Shown here: positions 1-6,817 of the stretch, in pieces
How positions within the stretch are numbered: position 1 is the first letter of the stretch
How the letters are laid out: the number at the start of each line of letters is the position of its first letter
Source: UBA2040 sp965660955
GTDB taxonomy: Bacteria; Bacteroidota; Bacteroidia; Flavobacteriales_D; Crocinitomicaceae
DNA: 7,321 nt
Direction: 5' to 3'
Assembly (NCBI GenBank): GCA_965660955.1
Contig: CBFIBY010000134.1
Span: forward strand, 1-7,321
Notes under the pieces: model-generated
Database searches by the model: none
What the model was told of the DNA's origin: nothing
What the model saw: only the letters and a program-made list of their open reading frames with translations
Translations under genes and position numbers: made by a program

Positions 1-760
1 CGGACTTAAAATCAGCGGAAACCAAATCATCTGTAATCTTCTTCGTATTACCAATAATTGAATTAACCTGATCATTACTCTTCTTCAGGTTTTCTGATAT
101 ATCTTCAATATTTGAGAATATTCGACTCAATTTGACTTTTTCTGAAACAACCAATGATTCCGTTTCTTGTGCGACATTTCCAAATCGTTTGATAGCTACT
201 TTTAATTCCAAAATAGTTCCTTCTATGTTCTCTGCAGAATTCGTGTCTACGAGTATTGCAGCACTTTCAACTACCTTTTCAATTGCGGTCATCAAGGTTT
301 GAAGCTTAGCCACCGCAGGTTCTACCATATTCTTAGCTTCAGTCATCATATCAACGACTAAGACACCTGGAATATCGTCTCCTGGCTTGTGATATCCTTT
401 ACTCAAATCAGGCGATAGCTTTAAAACCATCCCTTTTCCGAACAAATCTAAATTATCAATTTCAATAATGGATCCTTTTGGAATTTTCACTCCATCATCC
501 TGAATATTGAAGCTGACTTTCACTTTTCTGTCGTCGGTATTTTCTCGAACGTAATCCACTGAAAGCACTTTTCCAACTCCTACTCCATTCAATGTAACGG
601 AATTCGCAGGCGCAAGCTGACCCGAGTTTGGGAAATAAGCGTAATAAACTTCATCACCTCCGAAAAAGCTGTTTCCCTTTAAAAAGTTAACCCCAGAGAT
701 CAACAGACCAATCGCCGCAAGAGCAATTACACCTGTTTTTATTTCCTTCGATATCTTCAC
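1..760 (-). CDS. mlaD: MlaD/MCE-family phospholipid transport protein, C-terminus cut by window edge
   Basis: This is the substrate-binding, membrane-anchored component of an Mla-type ABC system that moves phospholipids between the inner and outer membranes. The 253 visible residues start with a short basic N-terminus (KISKEIK), then one transmembrane helix at about residues 9-27 and no cleavable signal. An MCE domain follows at about 37-132, with the family-like stretches NSGQLAPANSVTLNGVGVGK and DLFGKGMVLKLSP. After it comes a long helical, probably coiled-coil periplasmic segment that runs off the window. The start is GTG at 760-758: an in-frame TAG (the amidase stop) lies two codons upstream, and the next in-frame Met is about residue 111, inside the MCE fold. 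It lies immediately downstream of the amidase gene and is surely co-transcribed with it. Bacteroidota homologues are usually a little over 300 residues, so I infer that some tens of residues are missing. The family is clear; its exact lipid cargo is not. Confidence 0.9.
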   Translation of the reverse strand, partial: MKISKEIKTGVIALAAIGLLISGVNFLKGNSFFGGDEVYYAYFPNSGQLAPANSVTLNGVGVGKVLSVDYVRENTDDRKVKVSFNIQDDGVKIPKGSIIEIDNLDLFGKGMVLKLSPDLSKGYHKPGDDIPGVLVVDMMTEAKNMVEPAVAKLQTLMTAIEKVVESAAILVDTNSAENIEGTILELKVAIKRFGNVAQETESLVVSEKVKLSRIFSNIEDISENLKKSNDQVNSIIGNTKKITDDLVSADFKS

Positions 761-763
761 AGT

Positions 764-1960
764 CTATTTTTCTGCTAATTTAATAGCTTTTTCGATACTA
801 ATTCGTTCTCCGTTTAGAAAGGCAACAACAAATGCATGTTGAAATCCTTTTTCCTTCATCATAACTTTGTGCTTTACCGCCGCTTTTACGTCGTTTTCAA
901 AATTCCCTGTAGTGTACTTGTATAGGCCGTCTTGAACATATTCATCTACACTAACACCTCTAAATTCAGGGCTCGTTTTTGATATTTGATTGTCAGATGT
1001 CTCGATTTGAACTTTAAAAATCACCTTACCTGTTTCAACAACGGTCTCTTTTTCAACTTTTGGTTTATCGATTTTGGGTTCTTCAACAACTATTTTCTCC
1101 TCTTTCTTTACAACTTCCTTCAATTTCTCCTTCGTATTTGGAGGATCTGAGTCCGTTGACTTCGTGATACCTTCCAATTCATTCTTATATTCCTCAAAGG
1201 CATTAAACATCGACTGTGCCATGAGTGTCTGTGAGGACTCACTACTTAAGAATTTCTCTTCTTTTGGGTTCGTCAAGAAGCCCGTTTCGATCAGAACGCT
1301 TGGCATTGTTGTTTTGTATAGAACCAAGAATCCAGCTTGCTTCACTCCTCTATCGTATCGACCAATTTTTGTGAATTCACGTTGAAGTTTTGACGCAAAG
1401 GATATGGATTGATCCAAATAATAAGATAATTGTAACTGTCTTGCGATAATTGCATCGGGGGACAAATCAAAATCTTTGTATTTATCTCCTTTATCGTCTT
1501 CCAAATAGATTGCAGAATTCTCTCGTTCCGCAATTTTCCGTTGTGATTCCGTTTTGTGCAAACCTAAGACGTACGTTTCGGTCCCTTCTGCTTTGGAACT
1601 TGCTGCATTCGCATGAATGCATATAAAAAGATCAGCATTGGCTTGATTGGCAATCTTTGCTCGATCATCCAACTCAACAAAAACATCCGTATCTCGTGTG
1701 TAAACCACCTTAATTGCAGGATATTTCTTTTTTATCATTGCTCCCAACTTCAAAGCCATAGATAAACAAACATGTTTTTCTTGTGAAGTCGCTCCATGAC
1801 ATCCTGGGTCTTTACCGCCATGTCCCGCATCAATAACAACTGTTTTGATTGCGGACATATCCAAGCCTTTGTCTTGGGCATGAATATTGGTGTGACCCAA
1901 AAGGAAAATAAGAGTGAACAAATGAACGTTCACTACAAAAGCAAATATTTTTTTAACCAT
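764..1960 (-). CDS. N-acetylmuramoyl-L-alanine amidase (Amidase_3) with C-terminal SPOR-like domain
   Basis: This is a secreted zinc amidase that cleaves the bond between N-acetylmuramic acid and L-alanine in peptidoglycan, acting in the periplasm during cell separation or wall remodelling. Residues 1-29 are a signal peptide (basic MVKK, hydrophobic core, then HAQ). The Amidase_3 domain spans about 38-260. The zinc ligands by motif are H47 (IDAGHGGKDPG), E61 (QEKHV) and H116 (CIHANA), with catalytic E225 in VLIETGFLTN; all are present, so it should be active. A region at about 134-185 is inserted between the second His and the catalytic Glu, in the position where AmiC-type enzymes carry a regulatory helix. 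Residues 263-311 form a Lys/Glu/Pro/Val-rich linker. Residues 312-398 look like a SPOR-type module (start IFKVQI, end AFVVAFLNGERISI), which would target septal, denuded glycan strands. The ATG start gives a proper signal peptide. It is first in a pair with the MCE gene and divergent from lptD. The symbol is left blank because amiA/B/C names do not map cleanly onto this lineage. Confidence 0.95.
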   Translation of the reverse strand: MVKKIFAFVVNVHLFTLIFLLGHTNIHAQDKGLDMSAIKTVVIDAGHGGKDPGCHGATSQEKHVCLSMALKLGAMIKKKYPAIKVVYTRDTDVFVELDDRAKIANQANADLFICIHANAASSKAEGTETYVLGLHKTESQRKIAERENSAIYLEDDKGDKYKDFDLSPDAIIARQLQLSYYLDQSISFASKLQREFTKIGRYDRGVKQAGFLVLYKTTMPSVLIETGFLTNPKEEKFLSSESSQTLMAQSMFNAFEEYKNELEGITKSTDSDPPNTKEKLKEVVKKEEKIVVEEPKIDKPKVEKETVVETGKVIFKVQIETSDNQISKTSPEFRGVSVDEYVQDGLYKYTTGNFENDVKAAVKHKVMMKEKGFQHAFVVAFLNGERISIEKAIKLAEK

Positions 1961-1976
1961 GAGCTATCTTATTTTT

Positions 1977-1984
1977 TAGCTTTG
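1977..1984 (+). promoter_or_regulatory. Candidate -7 promoter box for lptD
   Basis: TAGCTTTG matches the Bacteroidota -7 consensus TAnnTTTG exactly. It lies 38 bases before the lptD TTG start, which would place transcription start around 1989-1991 and give a leader of roughly 30 bases. No TTG -33 element is visible 17-23 bases upstream, only a T-run at 1948-1954 inside the amidase gene. The match is seen directly; promoter function is inferred. Confidence 0.5.
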
Positions 1985-2007
1985 CATATGTATTTCAACA
2001 CGTACAA

Positions 2008-2015
2008 CAAATTTA
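2008..2015 (-). promoter_or_regulatory. Candidate -7 promoter box for the amidase-mlaD pair
   Basis: Read on the minus strand this is TAAATTTG, an exact TAnnTTTG match. It would start transcription near 2002 and give a leader of about 40 bases before the amidase ATG at 1960. A TTTG that might serve as the -33 element lies at 2034-2031, inside the first codons of lptD, but its 15-base spacing is shorter than the usual 17-23. It faces the lptD promoter box, so the two should interfere. Confidence 0.45.
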
Positions 2016-2022
2016 CATTGGA

Positions 2023-4590
2023 TTGATTACCAAAAAACATTCCACATTTCGAGTTTTCTTCTCCACGTTGTTAATAATGTTGGTGCATTTCTTTGGTTAC
2101 AGTCAAGTTGTAAGCGACAAAGATACCGTTTATGTAACAGATAACTCAATAGAAGAAGTAGTCTTTTATGATGCTGAAGATTCTATTCATATGGATGTTC
2201 GCAAAAATCAAGTCACCTTAGTCAAGAATGCGATTATTCGTTATGGTGAAATAACGATGACTGCCGACTATATCATTTTCGACTTGGATAAAAATGAAGT
2301 TACAGCCACTTATTTGGAGGATAGTCTGGGAAACAAAACAGGAAAACCAACTTTTGATGACGGTCTGGAAAAAATGACAGCCTCTACTATTCGATATAAC
2401 TTCGATACTGAAAAAGGATTTATTGAGGACGTCCAAACGAAACAAGACGAAAACTACCTTTACATGGAAGTGGCAAAACGCCATCCAAATGAAGAGATTC
2501 ACTTTAGAAAAGGGAAATTTACAACGTGCGATTTAGAAGAACCTCATTTTCATTTTCAACTATCCAAAGCGATTTTGATTCCTGAAAAACGAATTGTTTC
2601 AGGGCCTTTCAACCTCTGGGTCAAAGGCGTTCCTACTCCACTTGGATTGCCGTTCGCAATTATTCCACAATCGAGAGACAGGTTATCTGGATTCATATTT
2701 CCACAAATCATTCCTAGTTCTCAATATGGATTTGGTTTTGAGCGATTGGGTTATTACATCCCGATCAATGATCGATTTCAAACGACAGTTTACGGCACAA
2801 TCTATTCTCGAGGTTCATTTGGATTAGGTGCTGTTACGGATTACGCCAAGAAATATAAATATCGCGGGACAATTGATTTAGGATATGACCAATTCCGACA
2901 AGGATTTCCAGAAACAAGTGCTAGACAGAATTTCCGTGTAAATTGGCAACATCTTCAGGATCAAAAGGCAAATCCCAATTGGTACTTCCGATCAAATGTA
3001 AACTTCACTTCCATCAATGATCCAACCACAAACATTGATCCGAATAATGGGCAATACTTGAACAATGCCTTTTTATCCGATATCTCGTTGGATCGGTCAT
3101 TTAGCAACCTTCCGATTCGTGCGGGTATCAAATTGTCGGCACGACAAAGTTCGACCAACCAAACAACTGATTTAACAACCCCTGTTGTGAATTTCAACAT
3201 GACGCAAATCTTCCCTTTCCGCAGACTCGTTTCTTCGTCTCAAGGCTGGAAACAAGCAATCAACCGTTTTGGCGTTACGTACGACATGGAAGGCAAGAAT
3301 GCGGGTACTTTACCTGACGAATTAATTCAGGACGGAAATTTACCTGGAATTCGCGATCAATATAAAAATGGAATAAGCCAAAGAGCGACGGCAAAAACGA
3401 CAATCGGCCTTTTCAAAAATGCCCTGAAAATTAATCCATCGGCAACCTATTCGAATATCTACAACTTCCAGACAATTGAAAGAATGGATGATTCAGTTTA
3501 TAATGAAGCTACATTGTCCTACGACTATGTGCTCGGCACAAACACCTTGAAACAAGGTGGAATGGGACAAACCTTCAACGCCACTGTTAATGCTACAACT
3601 ATTTTGTATTCATACTATAAAACTGTTGGAAAAAAGAAGCCCTTGATTCGTCACGTTATGACACCGACCATAGGATTTTCTTACCGACCGAATCTCAACG
3701 ACAACTCTGTTTACATTTCGCCAATAACCCAAGATACCACAGTTTATTCCCGTTTCTCACAAAGTTCGTACGGTATTTCAAGTACACGCGATCAAAAATT
3801 ACTAACCTTTAATGTAAACAATACGCTTGAGCTCAAACGCATCTCAACGAAACCAAAAGATTCAGCTACAGGTTTTAGCAAGGTTAAATTAATTGATAAC
3901 TTTTCCATTGGAGGAAACTACGATTTTGAAAAGGACTCCATGAATTTATCCAACTTGTCAACCAATTTAAGAATAAGTCCACTCCAAGCCCTTAGCATTC
4001 AAATTTCAGGAACTTTCAGTCCTTATGACTGGACAGACAGCACAGGCGCAACAGTAAAGGATTACGCGGTGAACACACGAGGTGCATTAGGTCGTTTTAC
4101 CAATTTAACCTTTGCAACCAGCTACACCTTCGCGCCAAGAAAAAGTCGAGAAAAATTGGAAGAAGTTAAAAATGATATGGAGAAAAACTGGAATTCCGAT
4201 TATCAATATTTCATTGAACATCCGGAACAGATTATCAGTTTCGACATTCCATGGAAACTGACCGCAGCTTATAATTCTAGTTGGACAGCCAACCAGAATA
4301 TTTCTACTTTCAATTCGGACCGCTCAAATGTCGTTCAAACGATTCAACTTACAGGTGATGCCTCATTTACCAAAAGGTGGAAAATAACAGGTAACGCCAA
4401 TTTTGACTTAGAAACCGCTCAAGTTACCTACTCACAATTGACGCTTTTACGCGACATGCACTGCTGGCAATTGTCTTTTAACTGGACGCCGATCGCTCAA
4501 ATCAAATACTTCTCCTTTCAGATGAACGCTAAATCCTCTTTATTTAGTGATGCAAAGTTACGTTTCAACAAACCTCCATTCTTTTTATAA
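2023..4590 (+). CDS. lptD: LPS-assembly outer-membrane protein LptD, Bacteroidota type
   Basis: LptD is the outer-membrane translocon that inserts lipopolysaccharide into the outer leaflet, working with LptE and fed by a periplasmic LptA bridge. The 855-residue protein starts with a signal peptide (about 1-28: basic MITKK, hydrophobic core, then GYSQ). An OstA/LptA-like beta-jellyroll region covers about 45-215, including ADYIIFDLDKNEV and FTTCDLEEPHFHF. A large beta-barrel follows from about 220 to the end, rich in alternating aromatic strands and ending in Phe-Phe-Leu. A charged loop at about 705-745 (EKLEEVKNDMEKNW) precedes the FDIPW segment. Length is normal for the phylum. The start must be TTG at 2023: no in-frame ATG lies upstream before the TGA at 1960-1962, and the next Met (residue 19) would destroy the signal peptide. 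It has exactly two cysteines, C169 and C814. It is divergent from the amidase-mlaD pair. The family call is firm; the exact start is slightly less so. Confidence 0.93.
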   Translation: MITKKHSTFRVFFSTLLIMLVHFFGYSQVVSDKDTVYVTDNSIEEVVFYDAEDSIHMDVRKNQVTLVKNAIIRYGEITMTADYIIFDLDKNEVTATYLEDSLGNKTGKPTFDDGLEKMTASTIRYNFDTEKGFIEDVQTKQDENYLYMEVAKRHPNEEIHFRKGKFTTCDLEEPHFHFQLSKAILIPEKRIVSGPFNLWVKGVPTPLGLPFAIIPQSRDRLSGFIFPQIIPSSQYGFGFERLGYYIPINDRFQTTVYGTIYSRGSFGLGAVTDYAKKYKYRGTIDLGYDQFRQGFPETSARQNFRVNWQHLQDQKANPNWYFRSNVNFTSINDPTTNIDPNNGQYLNNAFLSDISLDRSFSNLPIRAGIKLSARQSSTNQTTDLTTPVVNFNMTQIFPFRRLVSSSQGWKQAINRFGVTYDMEGKNAGTLPDELIQDGNLPGIRDQYKNGISQRATAKTTIGLFKNALKINPSATYSNIYNFQTIERMDDSVYNEATLSYDYVLGTNTLKQGGMGQTFNATVNATTILYSYYKTVGKKKPLIRHVMTPTIGFSYRPNLNDNSVYISPITQDTTVYSRFSQSSYGISSTRDQKLLTFNVNNTLELKRISTKPKDSATGFSKVKLIDNFSIGGNYDFEKDSMNLSNLSTNLRISPLQALSIQISGTFSPYDWTDSTGATVKDYAVNTRGALGRFTNLTFATSYTFAPRKSREKLEEVKNDMEKNWNSDYQYFIEHPEQIISFDIPWKLTAAYNSSWTANQNISTFNSDRSNVVQTIQLTGDASFTKRWKITGNANFDLETAQVTYSQLTLLRDMHCWQLSFNWTPIAQIKYFSFQMNAKSSLFSDAKLRFNKPPFFL

Positions 4591-4671
4591 GTCTATCTTT
4601 AGCTAAAAACTCGTAAGATTTACATACACTTATTGTATAAATTACAAAAAGTACTTATCTTCGGTCTAAAT
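4591..4671. other. Intergenic region between lptD and zwf
   Basis: This 81-base AT-rich stretch separates the envelope gene from the metabolic operon. It holds the zwf promoter candidate (4633-4663), a 10-base palindrome TTTAGCTAAA at 4598-4607, and a second, weaker -7-like box TATCTTTA at 4594-4601. A five-base-arm inverted repeat (ATACA at 4624-4628, TGTAT at 4634-4638) is present but is AT-only apart from one pair and has no T-tract after it. I see no convincing intrinsic terminator for lptD, so some read-through into zwf is possible. Confidence 0.6.
4633..4663 (+). promoter_or_regulatory. Candidate promoter of the zwf-pgl-edd operon
   Basis: A TTG at 4633-4635 is followed after 20 bases by TATCTTCG at 4656-4663, one mismatch from the Bacteroidota -7 consensus TAnnTTTG and with spacing inside the normal 17-23 range. 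Transcription would begin about 4668-4671, at or just before the zwf ATG at 4672. Its position argues against the longer reading frame that could begin with a TTG at 4633. The elements are seen directly; activity is inferred. Confidence 0.5.
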
Positions 4672-6162
4672 ATGAAAAACTTGCAAAAGAAAACGATTAA
4701 AATATCACCCTTCAATTTCATTATTTTTGGAGGTGACGGAGATTTAGCCTATCGAAAGATATATCCTGCATTGTTTCATCGTTATGTTGACAAGCAGCTA
4801 GAAATGGATTTCAACGTATGTTGTATTACTCGTTCGAAAAATTCGGAAAAAGAAATAATAAAATCAATAAAGACATTTATCGAATCTTCCATAGATTATA
4901 CCCTTCAAGACTCTATCTTAAACGACTTTCTAGAAAAAATTGTAATTCTCGTTGTTGCAAAGCCTACGGTGGTCGAGTATAAAAAATTACAAGAGTTCGT
5001 AAAAAACAGTCCCGAAAGACAGAACGTATTTTACTTGTCTACTCCTTCTTCTGCTTTTGGAGAAATATCAGCTATGCTGAAAAAGTGCAAAATCACAAAT
5101 AAAAAAAGCAAAGTAGTTTTGGAAAAACCACTCGGCTTTAGTTTAAATTCATCTGTCAAGATACAAGAGCAAATAGTCAAGACATTTAAAGAGTCACAGA
5201 TTTACAGAATTGATCATTATTTAGGTAAAGAAACGGTTCAAAACCTCATGGTTCTTCGTTTTGCCAATCACCTTTTTGAACATTCATGGAGTTCGGACGA
5301 CATTGACTCTGTACAAATCACCGTTGCTGAAAGTTTAGGAGTTGAAAAACGTGGTGATTATTATGACAAAAGTGGTGCGCTATTGGACATGGTGCAGAAT
5401 CATTTACTTCAACTACTGTGCTTAATAGCCATGGAACCACCTATTAAATTGGAGGCAGATTCGGTGAGGAATGAAAAGCTAAAAGTATTGAATTCCTTGC
5501 GGATGTTTGATGAAAAATCCGTTGTTTCAGACACCGCGCGTGGTCAATATTCGCGTGGTAAAGTGAATGGAGTATCTGTTAATTCGTATCTTGAGGATAT
5601 AAATAATTATGAATCCAACACTGAAACATTCGTTGCCATCAAGGCATTTGTGGACAACTGGAGATGGAATGGCACCCCATTCTACTTGCGGACTGGAAAG
5701 CGCATGGTAAAACGGTACTCAGAAATAATCATTAATTTCAAATCTGTCCGGCACAATGTTTTTGACCAAGAAGGAGAAATTCCAGGGAATAAACTAATAA
5801 TGCGCTTGCAACCTGAAGAACGAATTGAACTCGTTCAGATGACAAAACTACCAGGGCCCGGTGGATATCGATATAAACCGATTAGCCTTAAACTAGATTA
5901 CGTCGATTCTTTTCAGGAACGATTCCCAGAAGCATATGAGCGCTTGATTATTGATGTTCTTCGAGGACAACAAACACTTTTTATGCATCAAAAAGAATTA
6001 GAGGCTGCCTGGAAATGGATTGAGTCAATAACCAACAGCTGGAAAAAAGTCAACAAGAAGAATGTGCTATACGAAGCGGGATCATGGGGTCCTGGAGATG
6101 AAATAATGGAAGACAAACATAAGTGGTCTAAATCCTACAAAGATGATTCTGAAACAATTTGA
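4672..6162 (+). CDS. zwf: Glucose-6-phosphate 1-dehydrogenase
   Basis: This cytoplasmic enzyme oxidises glucose-6-phosphate to 6-phosphoglucono-1,5-lactone with NAD(P)+, the entry step of the oxidative pentose phosphate and Entner-Doudoroff routes. From the ATG it has 496 residues, normal for the family. The N-terminal Rossmann fold has the dinucleotide loop FGGDGDLAYRK at 19-29. EKPLG sits at 151-155, the signature substrate motif RIDHYLGKE at 179-187, and the catalytic His in MVQNHLLQ is H244, by analogy with the Leuconostoc enzyme. RGQYSRG (290-296), PFYLRTGK (336-343) and the C-terminal GSWGP (470-474) are also typical, so all key residues are present. A TTG at 4633 would add 13 residues, but the predicted promoter lies there, and the ATG gives the usual short N-terminus. 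The gene leads an operon with pgl (20-base overlap) and edd, which suggests its lactone product mainly feeds the Entner-Doudoroff pathway. Cofactor preference cannot be read safely from sequence. Confidence 0.96.
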   Translation: MKNLQKKTIKISPFNFIIFGGDGDLAYRKIYPALFHRYVDKQLEMDFNVCCITRSKNSEKEIIKSIKTFIESSIDYTLQDSILNDFLEKIVILVVAKPTVVEYKKLQEFVKNSPERQNVFYLSTPSSAFGEISAMLKKCKITNKKSKVVLEKPLGFSLNSSVKIQEQIVKTFKESQIYRIDHYLGKETVQNLMVLRFANHLFEHSWSSDDIDSVQITVAESLGVEKRGDYYDKSGALLDMVQNHLLQLLCLIAMEPPIKLEADSVRNEKLKVLNSLRMFDEKSVVSDTARGQYSRGKVNGVSVNSYLEDINNYESNTETFVAIKAFVDNWRWNGTPFYLRTGKRMVKRYSEIIINFKSVRHNVFDQEGEIPGNKLIMRLQPEERIELVQMTKLPGPGGYRYKPISLKLDYVDSFQERFPEAYERLIIDVLRGQQTLFMHQKELEAAWKWIESITNSWKKVNKKNVLYEAGSWGPGDEIMEDKHKWSKSYKDDSETI

Positions 6163-6817
6163 TAATAGAGACAAACTCGAAAAGAAACTTGCAAAGAAAA
6201 TTGCCGGATACATTCTTGAAGGCATACTTTTGAATGGAAAAGCGAATATTTTGCTTTCTGGTGGCAGCACACCTTTAAAATTATACGAGCTATTGGGCGA
6301 ATACGGCTTGGACTGGTCGAAAGTTAACGTTGGCTTGGTTGATGAACGATTTGTATCGCCAACAAGTGAGCACAATAACCATAAAAAAATTGAAGAAGCC
6401 TTGAATAAAAATAGCGCTGATAAAATAACCGTATTACCTATGGTTGTGGATGAAATGAATATGAGCTCGAATCTTTCAGAGGTCAAGGAACTTTATAAAC
6501 CATTTTTTGAAAAAATCGATTTTACCCTCTTAGGAATGGGAGAAGATGGCCATACCGCTTCATTATTTCCTGGCGACCCAGAATCCATTTCAATGCTAGC
6601 GGATACCAAAAAGGACATCAGATCTTCTCTCGCTCCTGTATTTCCTGAAACAAGAATAAGTTGCAATAAAAAACTCCTTCTCTCTTCAAATCATATTGGA
6701 TTGATGATTTTGGGCATGAAAAAGATAAAAATCCTTCAAGAATCAATCGAAAACAATCTGCCTATTTCTGAGTTTTCAGACGAGAAAAACGAATTAAAAG
6801 TTTATTTTACCGCATAA
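6143..6817 (+). CDS. pgl: 6-phosphogluconolactonase (DevB/SOL type)
   Basis: This enzyme hydrolyses 6-phosphogluconolactone, the product of Zwf, to 6-phosphogluconate in the cytoplasm. The 224-residue protein belongs to the glucosamine-6-phosphate isomerase/6PGL fold. Visible motifs are the phosphate-binding loop LLSGGSTPLKLYELL (residues 37-51), VGLVDERFVSPTSEHNNH (63-80) and the signature LLGMGEDGHTASLFPG (129-144) with the conserved Asp135-Gly-His137. Absence of longer NagB-type features, together with the zwf neighbour, favours lactonase over glucosamine-6-phosphate deaminase. The ATG lies inside the end of zwf, overlapping by 20 bases in another frame, and its stop overlaps the edd ATG by one base (TAATG). 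No Shine-Dalgarno is seen, so its translation probably depends on ribosomes finishing zwf. Length and motifs look complete. Confidence 0.94.
   Translation: MILKQFDNRDKLEKKLAKKIAGYILEGILLNGKANILLSGGSTPLKLYELLGEYGLDWSKVNVGLVDERFVSPTSEHNNHKKIEEALNKNSADKITVLPMVVDEMNMSSNLSEVKELYKPFFEKIDFTLLGMGEDGHTASLFPGDPESISMLADTKKDIRSSLAPVFPETRISCNKKLLLSSNHIGLMILGMKKIKILQESIENNLPISEFSDEKNELKVYFTA

Noticed and set aside
1074..1385. 103-residue plus-strand frame inside the amidase gene
   Set aside because: It is antisense to a well-supported gene; its Ser/Phe-rich composition is what the reverse of Lys/Glu-rich codons produces, and it shows no domain.
2218..3200. Minus-strand frames (94 and 79 residues) and a plus-strand alternate frame inside lptD
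   Set aside because: They overlap a continuous 855-residue LptD and look like shadow frames with no motifs.
4618..4642. Possible intrinsic terminator after lptD
   Set aside because: The arms are only five bases and AT-rich, there is no downstream T-tract, and the site overlaps the zwf promoter candidate.
4633..4671. Longer zwf start at TTG 4633 adding 13 residues
   Set aside because: The TTG and the bases after it fit a promoter, the extra residues match nothing familiar in the family, and the ATG at 4672 gives a normal N-terminus.
6082..6486. 134-residue minus-strand frame across the zwf-pgl junction
   Set aside because: It is antisense to conserved zwf and pgl motifs, is low-complexity Ser/Phe-rich, and has no recognisable family or start context.
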